Origin: Paenibacillus sp. BJ-4
GTDB lineage: Bacteria > Bacillota > Bacilli > Paenibacillales > Paenibacillaceae
Length of the DNA stretch: 64,000 nt
Direction: 5' to 3'
Assembly (NCBI RefSeq): GCF_020404765.1
Contig: NZ_JAIVEM010000140.1
Coordinates: 124,001-188,000, forward strand
The stretch's first letter is position 1. Each line of letters opens with the position of its first letter. The notes under the pieces are model-generated. The model did not search any database and was not told where the DNA came from. It was given only the letters and a program-made list of their open reading frames with translations. Positions 33,157 through 42,047 of the stretch are shown here, one piece after another. A program made the translations under genes and the position numbers.

Positions 33157-34053
33157 GTGGATACCAAAACGCTAAAAACATTTCAAATGATTGTGAAGTA
33201 CGGTAGTTTTATTCGTGCAGCGGAAGAAATGAATTATGCACAATCTACAGTGACGATGCAAATGCAGAAGCTTGAAGCCGATATGGGAGTTCAACTGATT
33301 GAACGGGGCAAGAAAATAAAACTAACCGAAGCGGGCAGGCTGTTGTATGAGCAGAGCCTGCATATTGTACAGGACATGGAGCAATTGCAGAAGAACATGG
33401 AGGAGCTGCAAATGGGAACCGCAGGTCATATTCGTATAGGTGTGACCGAACCAACCGCCAGCTACCGACTACCGAGGATTCTAAAACGGTTCTTATCGAA
33501 TTACCCGAACATTCGTATATCTGTTGAGTTTGGGAATACACCCACGCTAAGCGAGCGTATTCTTAAAGGGGATATGGATGTCGCGTTATGCTCCGCACCG
33601 GATTTGGGCACAGAACTATATTTTGAACCTTTGTTTAAGGAGAATTTTGTGGTTTTGATGCCTGAGCATCATCCCCTTGCAGAAAAGCAATGCATTGGAC
33701 CAGCAGATTTGCAGGGACATCGCTTGCTTATTACGTCAACCATCTGTCCTTATCGTCGCAAGCTTGAAATGGTCATGAAGGAATATGGAATAACCACGTT
33801 AGATACGATGGAAATTGGCAGCATGACCGCTCTGAAAGCTTATGTGGAAAGCGAATTAGGTATTGCTCTTGTGCCGCAAATTCTGGTCAGTCCTGTCCCG
33901 GTAGGAACAGCGGTGAGGGAATTAAGCGGCAGCCTGATCGATATGACCTTCGGCCTTCTGTGTAAAGCAACAGAGGCTCCGCTAAAGCTGGCATGTGCAA
34001 GGCTGTATTCCGTGTTGAAGCAGGAGCTTGGGGAGCTATCCCCGGTGCATTAA
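33157..34053 (+). CDS. LysR family transcriptional regulator
   Basis: About 298 residues. GTG 33157 (MDTKTLKTFQ) is taken as start because GAGGAG is seven bases away; an ATG six bases upstream is too close to it. Helix-turn-helix: FIRAAEEMNYAQSTVTMQMQKLEADMGVQLIER. The effector domain follows from GHIRIGVTEPTASYRLP. It is divergent from an SDR gene, the classic LysR arrangement. Confidence 0.9.
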   Translation: MDTKTLKTFQMIVKYGSFIRAAEEMNYAQSTVTMQMQKLEADMGVQLIERGKKIKLTEAGRLLYEQSLHIVQDMEQLQKNMEELQMGTAGHIRIGVTEPTASYRLPRILKRFLSNYPNIRISVEFGNTPTLSERILKGDMDVALCSAPDLGTELYFEPLFKENFVVLMPEHHPLAEKQCIGPADLQGHRLLITSTICPYRRKLEMVMKEYGITTLDTMEIGSMTALKAYVESELGIALVPQILVSPVPVGTAVRELSGSLIDMTFGLLCKATEAPLKLACARLYSVLKQELGELSPVH

Positions 34054-34078
34054 GCCAGGGTAGGGCATAAATGGATTA

Positions 34079-34104
34079 AACCGACTGCGATACACAGTCG
34101 GTTC
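34079..34104. terminator. Bidirectional terminator
   Basis: AACCGACTG and CAGTCGGTT pair perfectly around CGATACA. It lies between the convergent lysR and AraC/GyrI genes. Confidence 0.7.
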
Positions 34105-34109
34105 GTTTG

Positions 34110-34973
34110 TTACTTTTTCATAATCGGAATCCATACTTCACATCGGTAATCCTCTGCACGGCAATCCCCCATGGTATAGACTTCCAGCTCGGGGCCGCCT
34201 GAATGCTCATAATTGCTGGCAGGGAACCATTCCTGGAAAATTCTTTGCCATACCTTTTGGATCGAGTGAGGCATAGGGCCGATGGATGTAAATACGGCCC
34301 AGGTTGCAGCCGGAATGGTTCTGGCTTCTAGTCCGTTAGAAGCTGCTACGTCCTCACTGCCTTCTGCGGCAATCAGGTAGTTAAATGTCTCCTCCCCATG
34401 CTTCATGTCCAGACATATACCGAGTATATCATCTCCTGTTCCCAAGCCATGAATCCGATCTGATGTGCCATCTGCGTTAAGCTGGTCCCAGAATTTCGGG
34501 ATTTCCCGAAAATTTTCACCGTTTTTAGTGGTAACTTGAATAGACTTGCCAATGACCGTAAAGGCCGCTTTCTCTACAATTTTGTAATCCATTTCCTGGT
34601 CTCCCTTCAACGATAGATGGAAGGTGATGCGTGGAAAGGCTTTCAGGTTAACCCCTGGGCTTCTCGCCTCAGAGGGAGATATACCGTGTACCTTTCGGAA
34701 CGCTTTAGAAAAAGATTCGGGGGAATCATATCCGTATTTGAACGCAACATCCAATACTTTGGTGGTAGAAAGACTCAACTCCTGAGCAGCTAGGGTCAAT
34801 CGACGTTTGCGCACATATTCTGCTACCGTGACGCCGGTCAGCATATAGAACATTCGCTGAAAGTGAAAGGGGGACGAATAAGCCGCCTTTGCAATTTCAT
34901 CGATATCGAGGGGCTGCTGCATTCTCTCTTCCATCAGATCGAGCGCGTTCTTGATCCGAAGCAACCATTCCAA
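34110..34973 (-). CDS. AraC regulator fused to a GyrI-like effector domain
   Basis: A 287-residue protein from TTG 34973, six bases after AAGGTG. The DNA-binding domain is N-terminal: IDEIAKAAYSSPFHFQRMFYML and DVAFKYGYDSPESFSKAFRKV. The GyrI/SOUL-like small-molecule domain is C-terminal: MDYKIVEKAAFTVIGKS, WAVFTSIGPMPHSIQKVWQRI and YRCEVWIPI. Such proteins (Rob, BltR-like group) bind hydrophobic drugs. No transporter is adjacent. Confidence 0.9.
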   Translation of the reverse strand: MEWLLRIKNALDLMEERMQQPLDIDEIAKAAYSSPFHFQRMFYMLTGVTVAEYVRKRRLTLAAQELSLSTTKVLDVAFKYGYDSPESFSKAFRKVHGISPSEARSPGVNLKAFPRITFHLSLKGDQEMDYKIVEKAAFTVIGKSIQVTTKNGENFREIPKFWDQLNADGTSDRIHGLGTGDDILGICLDMKHGEETFNYLIAAEGSEDVAASNGLEARTIPAATWAVFTSIGPMPHSIQKVWQRIFQEWFPASNYEHSGGPELEVYTMGDCRAEDYRCEVWIPIMKK

Positions 34974-35226
34974 TCACATCACCTTCTTTGGTTGTAATCA
35001 TATCATTGGCGGTGTCCGTAATCCTGTCTTTACGTGCTTTTGTTGAACAGGATACCAACAGCCTGCCCCTTGTGTTCATAATTAAAATTTGGGACAATAG
35101 AAGAAGTGTTTGAATAGCGCAGAGCGCTCAAACATGCTATGATGCAATGATAGTTGAGACGAGTCGTGATGGCTAGGGTTTATATATAGAAATACGAATT
35201 TTAATGCTTTGAAAAGAGGATCGAAC

Positions 35227-36324
35227 ATGAAAAAAGAATCCATTTATGGATTAACGCTAGACCAATTGACAGCATGGCTCATGGAGCATGGACATAAGAA
35301 ATCTCGTGCGTTGCAGGTATGGGACGCATTGTACCGGAAACGGATTACTGATTTTGCAGCGATGACGGAGGTTCATGAGAGCTGCGTTCGCCTGCTGGAA
35401 GAGCATTTTTCTATTGAAACGTTGGAGGAACATGTGAAGCAGCAGTCGGCGGACGGGACAGTCAAGTTTTTGTTCAGGCTACAGGATGGTAATTTAATAG
35501 AGACTGTATTGATGCGGCATAAGTTTGGACTGTCTGTATGTGTGACGACGCAGGTGGGCTGTAACATTGGATGCAGCTTCTGTGCGAGCGGACTGTTGAA
35601 GAAAAGTCGTGACCTGTCCAGCGGTGAAATTGTAGAGCAAATTATGAAGGTGCAGCTGTATCTGGACAAAGAACGTCCGGGCGACCGGGTCACTCACGTT
35701 GTTGTGATGGGGATTGGCGAGCCGTTTGATAACTTTGTGAACCTGTCCGATTTCATTCGGGTCATTAAGGATCATAAGGGACTGGCGATTGGCCCTCGGC
35801 ATATTACCGTGTCCACAAGTGGCCTTGCCGATAAAATTATTGAATTTGCAGATTCCGATCTGCATGTCAATTTGGCGATTTCACTCCATGCGCCGAATAA
35901 CGAGATTCGTACCCGCATTATGAAGATCAACCGGGCGATTCCGATTGAAAAGCTCATGCAGGCGATTGATTATTATCTGGATAAAACGAATCGTCGAATC
36001 ACGCTGGAATACATTTTGCTGAAGGGTGTTAATGATGGTAAGGAGCATGCGCTGGAGCTGGCTGAGCTGGTTGGCCATCGTCGCAATCTGGCGAACGTGA
36101 ACCTGATTCCTTACAATCCAGTGGATGAGCATAGCCAATATCAGCGGAGCGAGTCGGAATCCATTACAGGCTTCTATGATGTATTGAAAAAGCAGGGCAT
36201 TAGCTGTAGCGTCCGGCTGGAACATGGGACCGACATTGACGCGGCCTGCGGACAGCTGCGCAGCAAGCAGATTCGCAAGGATGCCCAAGGCAGTCGCAAT
36301 TCGGAACGCGAAGCCATTAGTTAA
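35227..36324 (+). CDS. rlmN: RlmN-like radical SAM 23S rRNA methyltransferase
   Basis: A 365-residue protein from ATG 35227, six bases after AGAGGA. Cys112, Cys116 and Cys119 (CNIGCSFC) hold the Fe-S cluster; HVVVMGIGEPFDN, STSGLADKI, ISLHAPNNEIRTRIM and DIDAACGQLR (methyl-carrying Cys) follow. ETVLMRH and MGIGEPFDN place it with RlmN, which methylates C2 of A2503 and some tRNAs, not with Cfr. The region after the cluster (ASGLLKKSRDLS) lacks the usual GGLKRNL, so it may be a divergent second copy. Confidence 0.85.
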   Translation: MKKESIYGLTLDQLTAWLMEHGHKKSRALQVWDALYRKRITDFAAMTEVHESCVRLLEEHFSIETLEEHVKQQSADGTVKFLFRLQDGNLIETVLMRHKFGLSVCVTTQVGCNIGCSFCASGLLKKSRDLSSGEIVEQIMKVQLYLDKERPGDRVTHVVVMGIGEPFDNFVNLSDFIRVIKDHKGLAIGPRHITVSTSGLADKIIEFADSDLHVNLAISLHAPNNEIRTRIMKINRAIPIEKLMQAIDYYLDKTNRRITLEYILLKGVNDGKEHALELAELVGHRRNLANVNLIPYNPVDEHSQYQRSESESITGFYDVLKKQGISCSVRLEHGTDIDAACGQLRSKQIRKDAQGSRNSEREAIS

Positions 36325-36332
36325 ATCTACAG

Positions 36333-36364
36333 GCGTACTCTCTTACAGGAGTACGCTTTTTTTG
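36333..36364 (+). terminator. Terminator of the rlmN-like gene
   Basis: GCGTACTC and GAGTACGC pair perfectly and are followed by TTTTTTT. Confidence 0.9.
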
Positions 36365-36464
36365 TATCACAGACCAGAGGACAAAACATCATCTGGAATT
36401 GTGAAAATAGTCACGTAACAGTTGCTGTTTTTACGTTATAGTGAGTGGTTAGTGGAGGGGTTAT

Positions 36465-37166
36465 ATGGCTAACGTAATTTCGAATGTGGCACTTGTTCCG
36501 GGCATCTATGTGATGAAAATTGAGGGGACCTTTAAAGGAAAAATGGGGCAGTTTTACATGCTGCGCAGCGGAATGAATTATCCACTGCTACCCAGACCTA
36601 TTAGCATTTATGATATCGGGGAAGATCATATTTCTTTTTTATACCGGGTTGTTGGAGAGGGGACAAGCTTGTTTTCCCAGCTACAGCCGGGTCAGGAGAT
36701 TCAACTGGAAGGACCGTTCGGCAATGGTTTTCCGCAGGTAGAGGGAAGCTTGGCTTTAGTTGGCGGTGGAATGGGGACGGCCCCATTGCTGCTGGCTGCG
36801 AAGCATTACCCGCATGCGCACGTTTATCTGGGGTTTGCACAGCAAGCCTTCGGGGTTGAGGCATTTGAAGCTGTGGCGGAATCTGTGCAAGTCAAGGTTG
36901 GAGGAAGTATCATTGAACAGGTCGATCCGGCTCTCTATGTGAATATGTTTTCCTGCGGGCCGACGCCAATGCTGCAAGCGCTCGCGATGAAAACGGAGGG
37001 GACATCGTCGCGTTTATATATTTCAACAGAAAGACACATGGCCTGTGGTATTGGCGCATGTCTGGGCTGCACAATGCGTACCCGTGAGGGTAATCGTAGG
37101 GTATGTAAGGAAGGGCCTGTATTCCCGGTGGAGGAGGTGGAGTTTGATGATCTCCATGGCGTGTAA
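36465..37166 (+). CDS. pyrK: Dihydroorotate dehydrogenase electron transfer subunit
   Basis: A 233-residue iron-sulfur flavoprotein from ATG 36465, after GGAGGGG. LLPRPISIYDIG binds FAD, GEGTSLFSQLQPGQEIQLEGPFGNGF is the ferredoxin-reductase-type domain, GGGMGTAPLL binds NAD, and CGIGACLGC with a later Cys binds a 2Fe-2S cluster. It passes electrons from PyrD to NAD in pyrimidine synthesis. Overlaps pyrD by 20 bases. Shorter than the roughly 256-residue B. subtilis protein. Confidence 0.93.
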   Translation: MANVISNVALVPGIYVMKIEGTFKGKMGQFYMLRSGMNYPLLPRPISIYDIGEDHISFLYRVVGEGTSLFSQLQPGQEIQLEGPFGNGFPQVEGSLALVGGGMGTAPLLLAAKHYPHAHVYLGFAQQAFGVEAFEAVAESVQVKVGGSIIEQVDPALYVNMFSCGPTPMLQALAMKTEGTSSRLYISTERHMACGIGACLGCTMRTREGNRRVCKEGPVFPVEEVEFDDLHGV

Positions 37167-38079
37167 TATTGCGGGTGTACCATTCAAGAACCCGATCATT
37201 ATGGCTTCCGGCACGTTTGGCTTCGGGCGTGAATATGCAGAATTTTATTCTCCTGAATTATTGGGCGGCATCGTCGGCAAGGGACTGACCCTTCATCCGA
37301 AGGCTGGTAATACGGGATCACGAATACATGAGACTGCATCCGGTATGCTCAATAGTGTGGGGCTGGAGAATCCGGGGGTTGCCGCCTTTTTGAAGGATGA
37401 GCTGGATGACATGACTCGCTGGAACACGGCTGTTATTGCCAACGTAGGCGGCTCCAACCTGGAGGAATACGTTCAGGCCGTAGCTATGATTACGGAAAAT
37501 GCGCAAAAACGCCGCACGATGAATCGCAGGGGCGTTGATATGCTGGAATTGAACATTTCATGTCCCAATGTCAAGCAGGGCGGGATGCAATTCGGTATCC
37601 AGACGGAGGTCGCGCGGGACGTTGTGCGGCAGGTGCGTAACGTAACGGCGCTCCCGCTGGTCGTCAAGCTGTCTCCCAATGCAGAAAACATCACACAGAT
37701 GGCGGTTATGTGCGAAGAAGAAGGCGCAGATGGTGTTTCGCTGATCAATACATTTTCTGCGATGAAAATTGATATACGTCGTCGTCGGAGTGTCTTCGCC
37801 AACACGTATGCGGGTCTTTCCGGCCCGGCAATCAAGCCAATTGCTTTGCGCATGGTTCATCAGGTGGCGCAGGCGGTGTCAATTCCGGTAATCGGCATGG
37901 GTGGCATCAGTTCGGTGGAGGATATTATTGAATTCATTATGGCAGGGGCCGCTGCCATTCAGGTGGGAACGTATAATTTTGTCCATTTGCATGCAGGGGC
38001 CGAGCTAGTATACGGACTTGAACAATGGATGCAGCAGGAAAAGGTGCAGTCGTTGGATGAGATACGGGGAATCTTGTAA
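37147..38079 (+). CDS. pyrD: Dihydroorotate dehydrogenase class 1B, catalytic subunit
   Basis: A 310-residue FMN TIM barrel. ATG 37147 (MISMACNIAG) lies after AGGAGGTGG inside pyrK. IIMASGTFGFG, NSVGLENPG, LELNISCPNVKQGG (catalytic-base Cys of class 1), LVVKLSPN, NTYAGLSGPAIKP and VIGMGGISSVED are diagnostic. It oxidises dihydroorotate to orotate with PyrK. The other pyr genes are not in the window and no PyrR-type attenuator is obvious upstream. Confidence 0.95.
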   Translation: MISMACNIAGVPFKNPIIMASGTFGFGREYAEFYSPELLGGIVGKGLTLHPKAGNTGSRIHETASGMLNSVGLENPGVAAFLKDELDDMTRWNTAVIANVGGSNLEEYVQAVAMITENAQKRRTMNRRGVDMLELNISCPNVKQGGMQFGIQTEVARDVVRQVRNVTALPLVVKLSPNAENITQMAVMCEEEGADGVSLINTFSAMKIDIRRRRSVFANTYAGLSGPAIKPIALRMVHQVAQAVSIPVIGMGGISSVEDIIEFIMAGAAAIQVGTYNFVHLHAGAELVYGLEQWMQQEKVQSLDEIRGIL

Positions 38080-38110
38080 TTTCGTACCTGTTTGCAAAAC
38101 TTAAGCGTAC

Positions 38111-38150
38111 AAAACCGGCTTGTCTTCTAAGGCAAGCCGGTTTTGTATTT
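38111..38150. terminator. Terminator of pyrKD
   Basis: AAAACCGGCTTG and CAAGCCGGTTTT pair perfectly around TCTTCTAAGG and are followed by GTATTTTATT. Symmetric, so it may act both ways. Confidence 0.88.
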
Positions 38151-38176
38151 TATTATACCGAAAGAGTCAAGCTCAA

Positions 38177-38359
38177 CTAGTGGTTAATATCGCACTTGTT
38201 CAAGATGAACGAAATTTGATTTTCCAGCCGATGAATGGCTTCCTTGGAAGCTTGGTCGTGGGCACCTTGTTCCTGAAGCGCAGCGAGTTCCTGCTTGAGC
38301 TGATGAAGATCCTGCCCTGCATTGGCGCAGTTGTAATTACTTTCGAGATTCTGAATCAT
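38177..38359 (-). CDS. Small hypothetical protein with coiled-coil tendency
   Basis: About 60 residues from MIQNLESNYN; GGAGG lies eight bases before ATG 38359, while the ATG five codons upstream has no site. It is mostly one helix (DLHQLKQELAALQEQG, EAIHRLENQISFI) with two cysteines. No family recognised; it resembles small Firmicute spore or sporulation-associated peptides only in size and make-up. Convergent with pyrD. Confidence 0.65.
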   Translation of the reverse strand: MIQNLESNYNCANAGQDLHQLKQELAALQEQGAHDQASKEAIHRLENQISFILNKCDINH

Positions 38360-38586
38360 CTGATTGTCCTCCATTTCGTTAGGTATACGTCCTTATTATG
38401 GAGAATTGATTCTTCCTTATTCAGCATATGGTTTTATTTCAAATAGAGGCTACGTTTGTTGTCATTGGAGCTCTTAGAGCTTGCAGATTAAGAAGGAAAT
38501 TGTCAAACGTTGTCGAATATCAAGGAATTATAGGACAGAAGACATGCTCTTCTTCCCAATGAAGAGCTTGAGAAAGAAGCTAGGTG

Positions 38587-40236
38587 ATGGGGTTGAGGTT
38601 CAAAGGGAAGTCGAAACCGAGACGACAATTCAAAGTTTCGCTACAATTTATGATTATTATTTTGGTTGTTTTAGTTATCATTATTTCCTTAATTATATCC
38701 TTACTTCTCATTCGTAATTTTGTGATTAACAAGCATTTTGATAATACGAAGGAAAAGCTTTCGGGTATCGCCAAGGTGATTGCCAGTGACAACGATGTTA
38801 TTCGTAATGTTGAGCAGGGGGTCCCTGTGAAGCAGATTCAGGACTATTCGCTTGGAGTAATGAATAACGTTAATGTGGATTTTGTTGTCATTCTGAACCG
38901 TGATTTAATTCGGCTATCCCATCCAGATGAAACGATGGTTGGCAAACCGTTTTCTGATCTGAATGATGCCAGAAGAGCGCTATCCGGTCAGGGACATTTT
39001 TCTGAAAATATAGGTATTTTGGGCAAAGGCTACCGATATTTTACGCCAATATTTAATCAACAGCATGAGGTCATTGGCATTGTATGTGTAGGACTGACCA
39101 TGAGAACTCTAAATCATGATTTGATGCAGGCGCAGTATACTATTTTTGGAGGACTAATGCTTGGACTCTTTAGTGGAGTTCTGGGCGCGATCATTCTGGC
39201 GCAAAAAATCAAAACGATTTTATTTGGGCTTGAGCCGCAAGAGATAGCAACACGCTTACGCGAAAAAGAAATTATTGAGAATGAGGTCGCTGAAGGAATT
39301 ATAGCCATTTCGGCTGACAAGAAGATTATGCTCATGAACAAAGAAGCTCAGGCCAAGTATCAACTGGCAGGCCAAGACATGGAAGCCCCGATTGGAGAGC
39401 AGCTGGATGCCAACTTTTATAATGTGCTCTTCAAGAAAGTGTTTGATGATAAGAAGAAAATCAAGGATCGCTCATTTTATGTGAATGGTATAGAAGTCAT
39501 TGCGACAGTAACCCCTATATATATTGAAAATGAGTTTTTTGGGGCGGTTGCAACGCTGCGTGACCAATCCGAGATGATTCATCTTAGCAACCAGTTAAGT
39601 GGTACAAAATACTATATTAGCTCGCTTCGCGGACAGACCCATGAATTTATGAACAAAATGCACGTGATATCTGGACTGGTTGAGATGAGACAATATGCGG
39701 AGGTCACTCAGTATATCCAGCAGCTAAATCACCGGTATCAAGATGAGGTAGGCTTTTTGACCGAGAGAATTAAAGTTCCGGCATTAGCAGGTTTTATTAT
39801 GGGTAAAATCAACGAAGCACGCGAACAGAATATTTCGGTTCTTCTGGAAGAAAGCTCGAATGTCTCTAATGTGGAGATGCAGGATATCGTTCATGATGTC
39901 ATACACATACTGGGCAATTTTTTTGACAACGCCATAGACTCCATTTTACAAAAAAAAGAGCCTGGCAAAATTGAGTTGAAATTGAACTATGAGTGTGAGG
40001 GAAATGTATTCATTCTAAAAGTGAAAGATAATGGTATGGGGATTGATTTTGAGATGCAAAAAAGAATATTCGAGCATGGCTTCTCAACCAAAGGAGAAGA
40101 CAGAGGCTACGGTTTGAATCTGGTTAGAACTATGGTTGAAAATCATCAGGGAATCATTGAGCTTGACAGCCAACCGGGTCTGGGAACAAGTATATATGTA
40201 GAGTTGCCCTGTACATTGGAGGTGACAAATGAATGA
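38587..40236 (+). CDS. CitA/DcuS-type sensor histidine kinase
   Basis: A 549-residue membrane kinase. TM1 is FMIIILVVLVIIISLIISLL; the extracytoplasmic sCache/PAS domain follows (VDFVVILNRDLIRLSHP, KGYRYFTPIF). TM2 is GGLMLGLFSGVLGAIILA, then a cytosolic PAS. The H-box is SSLRGQTHEFMNKMHVI, with the catalytic part NFFDNAIDSI and DNGMGID, GYGLNLVRTM. This kinase family senses citrate, malate, fumarate or succinate. It is translated together with the response regulator (ATGA overlap) and faces a hydroxyacid dehydrogenase and AEC carrier. Confidence 0.9.
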   Translation: MGLRFKGKSKPRRQFKVSLQFMIIILVVLVIIISLIISLLLIRNFVINKHFDNTKEKLSGIAKVIASDNDVIRNVEQGVPVKQIQDYSLGVMNNVNVDFVVILNRDLIRLSHPDETMVGKPFSDLNDARRALSGQGHFSENIGILGKGYRYFTPIFNQQHEVIGIVCVGLTMRTLNHDLMQAQYTIFGGLMLGLFSGVLGAIILAQKIKTILFGLEPQEIATRLREKEIIENEVAEGIIAISADKKIMLMNKEAQAKYQLAGQDMEAPIGEQLDANFYNVLFKKVFDDKKKIKDRSFYVNGIEVIATVTPIYIENEFFGAVATLRDQSEMIHLSNQLSGTKYYISSLRGQTHEFMNKMHVISGLVEMRQYAEVTQYIQQLNHRYQDEVGFLTERIKVPALAGFIMGKINEAREQNISVLLEESSNVSNVEMQDIVHDVIHILGNFFDNAIDSILQKKEPGKIELKLNYECEGNVFILKVKDNGMGIDFEMQKRIFEHGFSTKGEDRGYGLNLVRTMVENHQGIIELDSQPGLGTSIYVELPCTLEVTNE

Positions 40237-40958
40237 AGGTTCTGATTGTTGAGGATGATCCCATGGTTGCTGAGCTAAACCAACAGTTCATTGAGCGCAT
40301 GGACAATTTGGATGTGGTATGTAAGGCGGATACCGTTAAGAAAGCACAGGATTGTCTTCAAAAATGGACACCGGATCTGGTATTGCTGGACGTTTATTTA
40401 CCTGGAAAAAGCGGACTAACTTTGTTATCACATATGCAGGAGCATCAATATCATGCTTCGGTTATTTTAATTACGGCTGCAAAAGATATTCAAACGGTGA
40501 AGGAAGCTGTTTTTTATGGAGTTGCGGACTATTTAATTAAACCTTTTACATTCGAACGCTTTAAGCTGGCTGTTGAGAAAATCCAGCGTTTGGCCACAGT
40601 GATGGAGGAAGGGACCGGAATTAATCAAGCTGTCATTGATCATTATTTTAATAAAGAAGAGCATGCGGGTATGGAGAAGAAGGAACCTGCTGAAAACCTA
40701 TCCAAAAATCTTCCCAAAAATCTGTCCAAGCTGACCATGACCACGATACTGAAGAGCATTCAAGAGCTGGACGGTCCATTTTCCGTCGAAACCCTGGCCA
40801 GAGAAGTGGACTTGTCCCGTATTACGGTGAAAAAATATATTCAGTTCCTGGTGGACGATGGCTTCTTGATTGAATCCATAGAATATCACAAGGTTGGCAG
40901 ACCGCTAATGCTGTATCAGTTGAATCCTAATTTAAAAGAACCGCCATTTCCATTGTAA
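40233..40958 (+). CDS. CitB/DcuR-type response regulator
   Basis: A 241-residue regulator. Receiver domain: IVEDDPMVAEL, VLLDVYLPGKSG (phospho-Asp), TAAKDI and LIKPFTFERF. The C-terminal part (VETLAREVDLSRITVKKYIQFLVDDG) is the helix-turn-helix of this family, reached by a linker with repeated KNLPKNLSK. It probably controls the dehydrogenase and carrier genes that converge on it. The stop codon lies inside the terminator stem. Confidence 0.9.
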   Translation: MKVLIVEDDPMVAELNQQFIERMDNLDVVCKADTVKKAQDCLQKWTPDLVLLDVYLPGKSGLTLLSHMQEHQYHASVILITAAKDIQTVKEAVFYGVADYLIKPFTFERFKLAVEKIQRLATVMEEGTGINQAVIDHYFNKEEHAGMEKKEPAENLSKNLPKNLSKLTMTTILKSIQELDGPFSVETLAREVDLSRITVKKYIQFLVDDGFLIESIEYHKVGRPLMLYQLNPNLKEPPFPL

Positions 40959-40983
40959 TTCTGGAAATAGCGGTTCTTATTTT
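40935..40983. terminator. Terminator overlapping the response regulator 3' end
   Basis: AAGAACCGC and ATTTCC pair with GGAAAT and GCGGTTCTT. The left arm is still coding. The T-run is short (TATTTT), and the hairpin may also end the convergent gene at 41011. Confidence 0.75.
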
Positions 40984-41010
40984 GTGAAACGATAATGCTG
41001 AGCTTCCTAA

Positions 41011-42030
41011 TTATTTCATAGAAAGAACAGGTAGTGTGACCAAATTGTCCGAAGATTGGGTTGTAAGTATATCATGGAAGTTGTCGTAGCTGGTTTCAAT
41101 CATGTTGGATAACGCCGTAACGGTATTCGAGCCGGCATGAGGCGTTACCAAAACTCTTGGATACAGCTCCAGCAGCTTCTGGATCGTTGGATCAGGGAGC
41201 ATTTGCCATGGATCAAATGCTCTGAAAAATAATTCGTCTTCTTTAGGGAAGACATCCGTAGCGAAACCTTCCAGATGATTGCTGATCAAAGCGTCCAAAA
41301 CGGCTTGGTTATCTTGTAATTCTCCACGTGAAGTATTGATGAGAATAGATCTCTTTTTCATTTTTTTTAAAAAGCTGGCGTTAATCATCTTGTCATTCTG
41401 TCCCGGCAGATAAGGAACGTGCACACTGACGATATCACTCTCTGCCAGTAGTTCATCTAAGGTTGTGAATGGAATGACTTCCTTGGCTGCGTCGGATTGG
41501 TACACATCATAACCTATAACAGAAGCTCCTAATCCTTTAAACAATTTGGCTTCCGTCAGACCAATACGACCGACCCCAATAATCCCAACCTTACAGTTAT
41601 GGATCTCTTTGCTGAATGTATGCTCGTCCACAATAAAATTTTTGAACGAGCTTTTGGTAGTCATATAAGCCGTGTGACGGAACAGCATCATAGCCAGAGT
41701 TAAGGATAGCTCCGCGATGGCATTCGGAGAGTAGGAAGGCACGCGTGCGACCTTCATTCCGAATTCACTGCAGGCATCCAAATCAATGTGGTTAATTCCG
41801 ACCGTTCTGGTGAAAACATATTGAATGCCATACTCCTTGAATTTTGTGAGATTCTCTCGATTCGCAGCGCAGTTCCCTCTTAACAAAACGGCATCGTGAT
41901 GCTGTGCCAATTCTGCATTGCTGGAGGTCAACAGATCTTCTACCAGTGTGAGTTGGAAGTTATATTTATTGAGGTCATGGAAGTATTGTTGTTCATAAGA
42001 ACGGACACCATAGCAAATGATTTTTAACAT
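41011..42030 (-). CDS. D-2-hydroxyacid dehydrogenase, D-lactate dehydrogenase-like
   Basis: A 339-residue NAD-dependent enzyme. VGIIGVGRIGLTEAKLF binds NAD; the catalytic Arg is in RSILINTSRGELQDN, the Glu at GFATDVFPKED and the His at VTPHAGSNT. The arrangement resembles D-LDH and VanH. It probably interconverts pyruvate and D-lactate or acts on another 2-oxoacid. It lies 17 bases after the AEC carrier gene, so import or export of a hydroxyacid and its oxidation look coupled. Confidence 0.88.
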   Translation of the reverse strand: MLKIICYGVRSYEQQYFHDLNKYNFQLTLVEDLLTSSNAELAQHHDAVLLRGNCAANRENLTKFKEYGIQYVFTRTVGINHIDLDACSEFGMKVARVPSYSPNAIAELSLTLAMMLFRHTAYMTTKSSFKNFIVDEHTFSKEIHNCKVGIIGVGRIGLTEAKLFKGLGASVIGYDVYQSDAAKEVIPFTTLDELLAESDIVSVHVPYLPGQNDKMINASFLKKMKKRSILINTSRGELQDNQAVLDALISNHLEGFATDVFPKEDELFFRAFDPWQMLPDPTIQKLLELYPRVLVTPHAGSNTVTALSNMIETSYDNFHDILTTQSSDNLVTLPVLSMK

Positions 42031-42047
42031 GTTGTTTTCCCCCTGAT

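Noticed and set aside
35227..36324. Cfr-type antibiotic resistance methyltransferase
   Set aside because: ETVLMRH, MGIGEPFDN and overall layout are those of RlmN, not Cfr.
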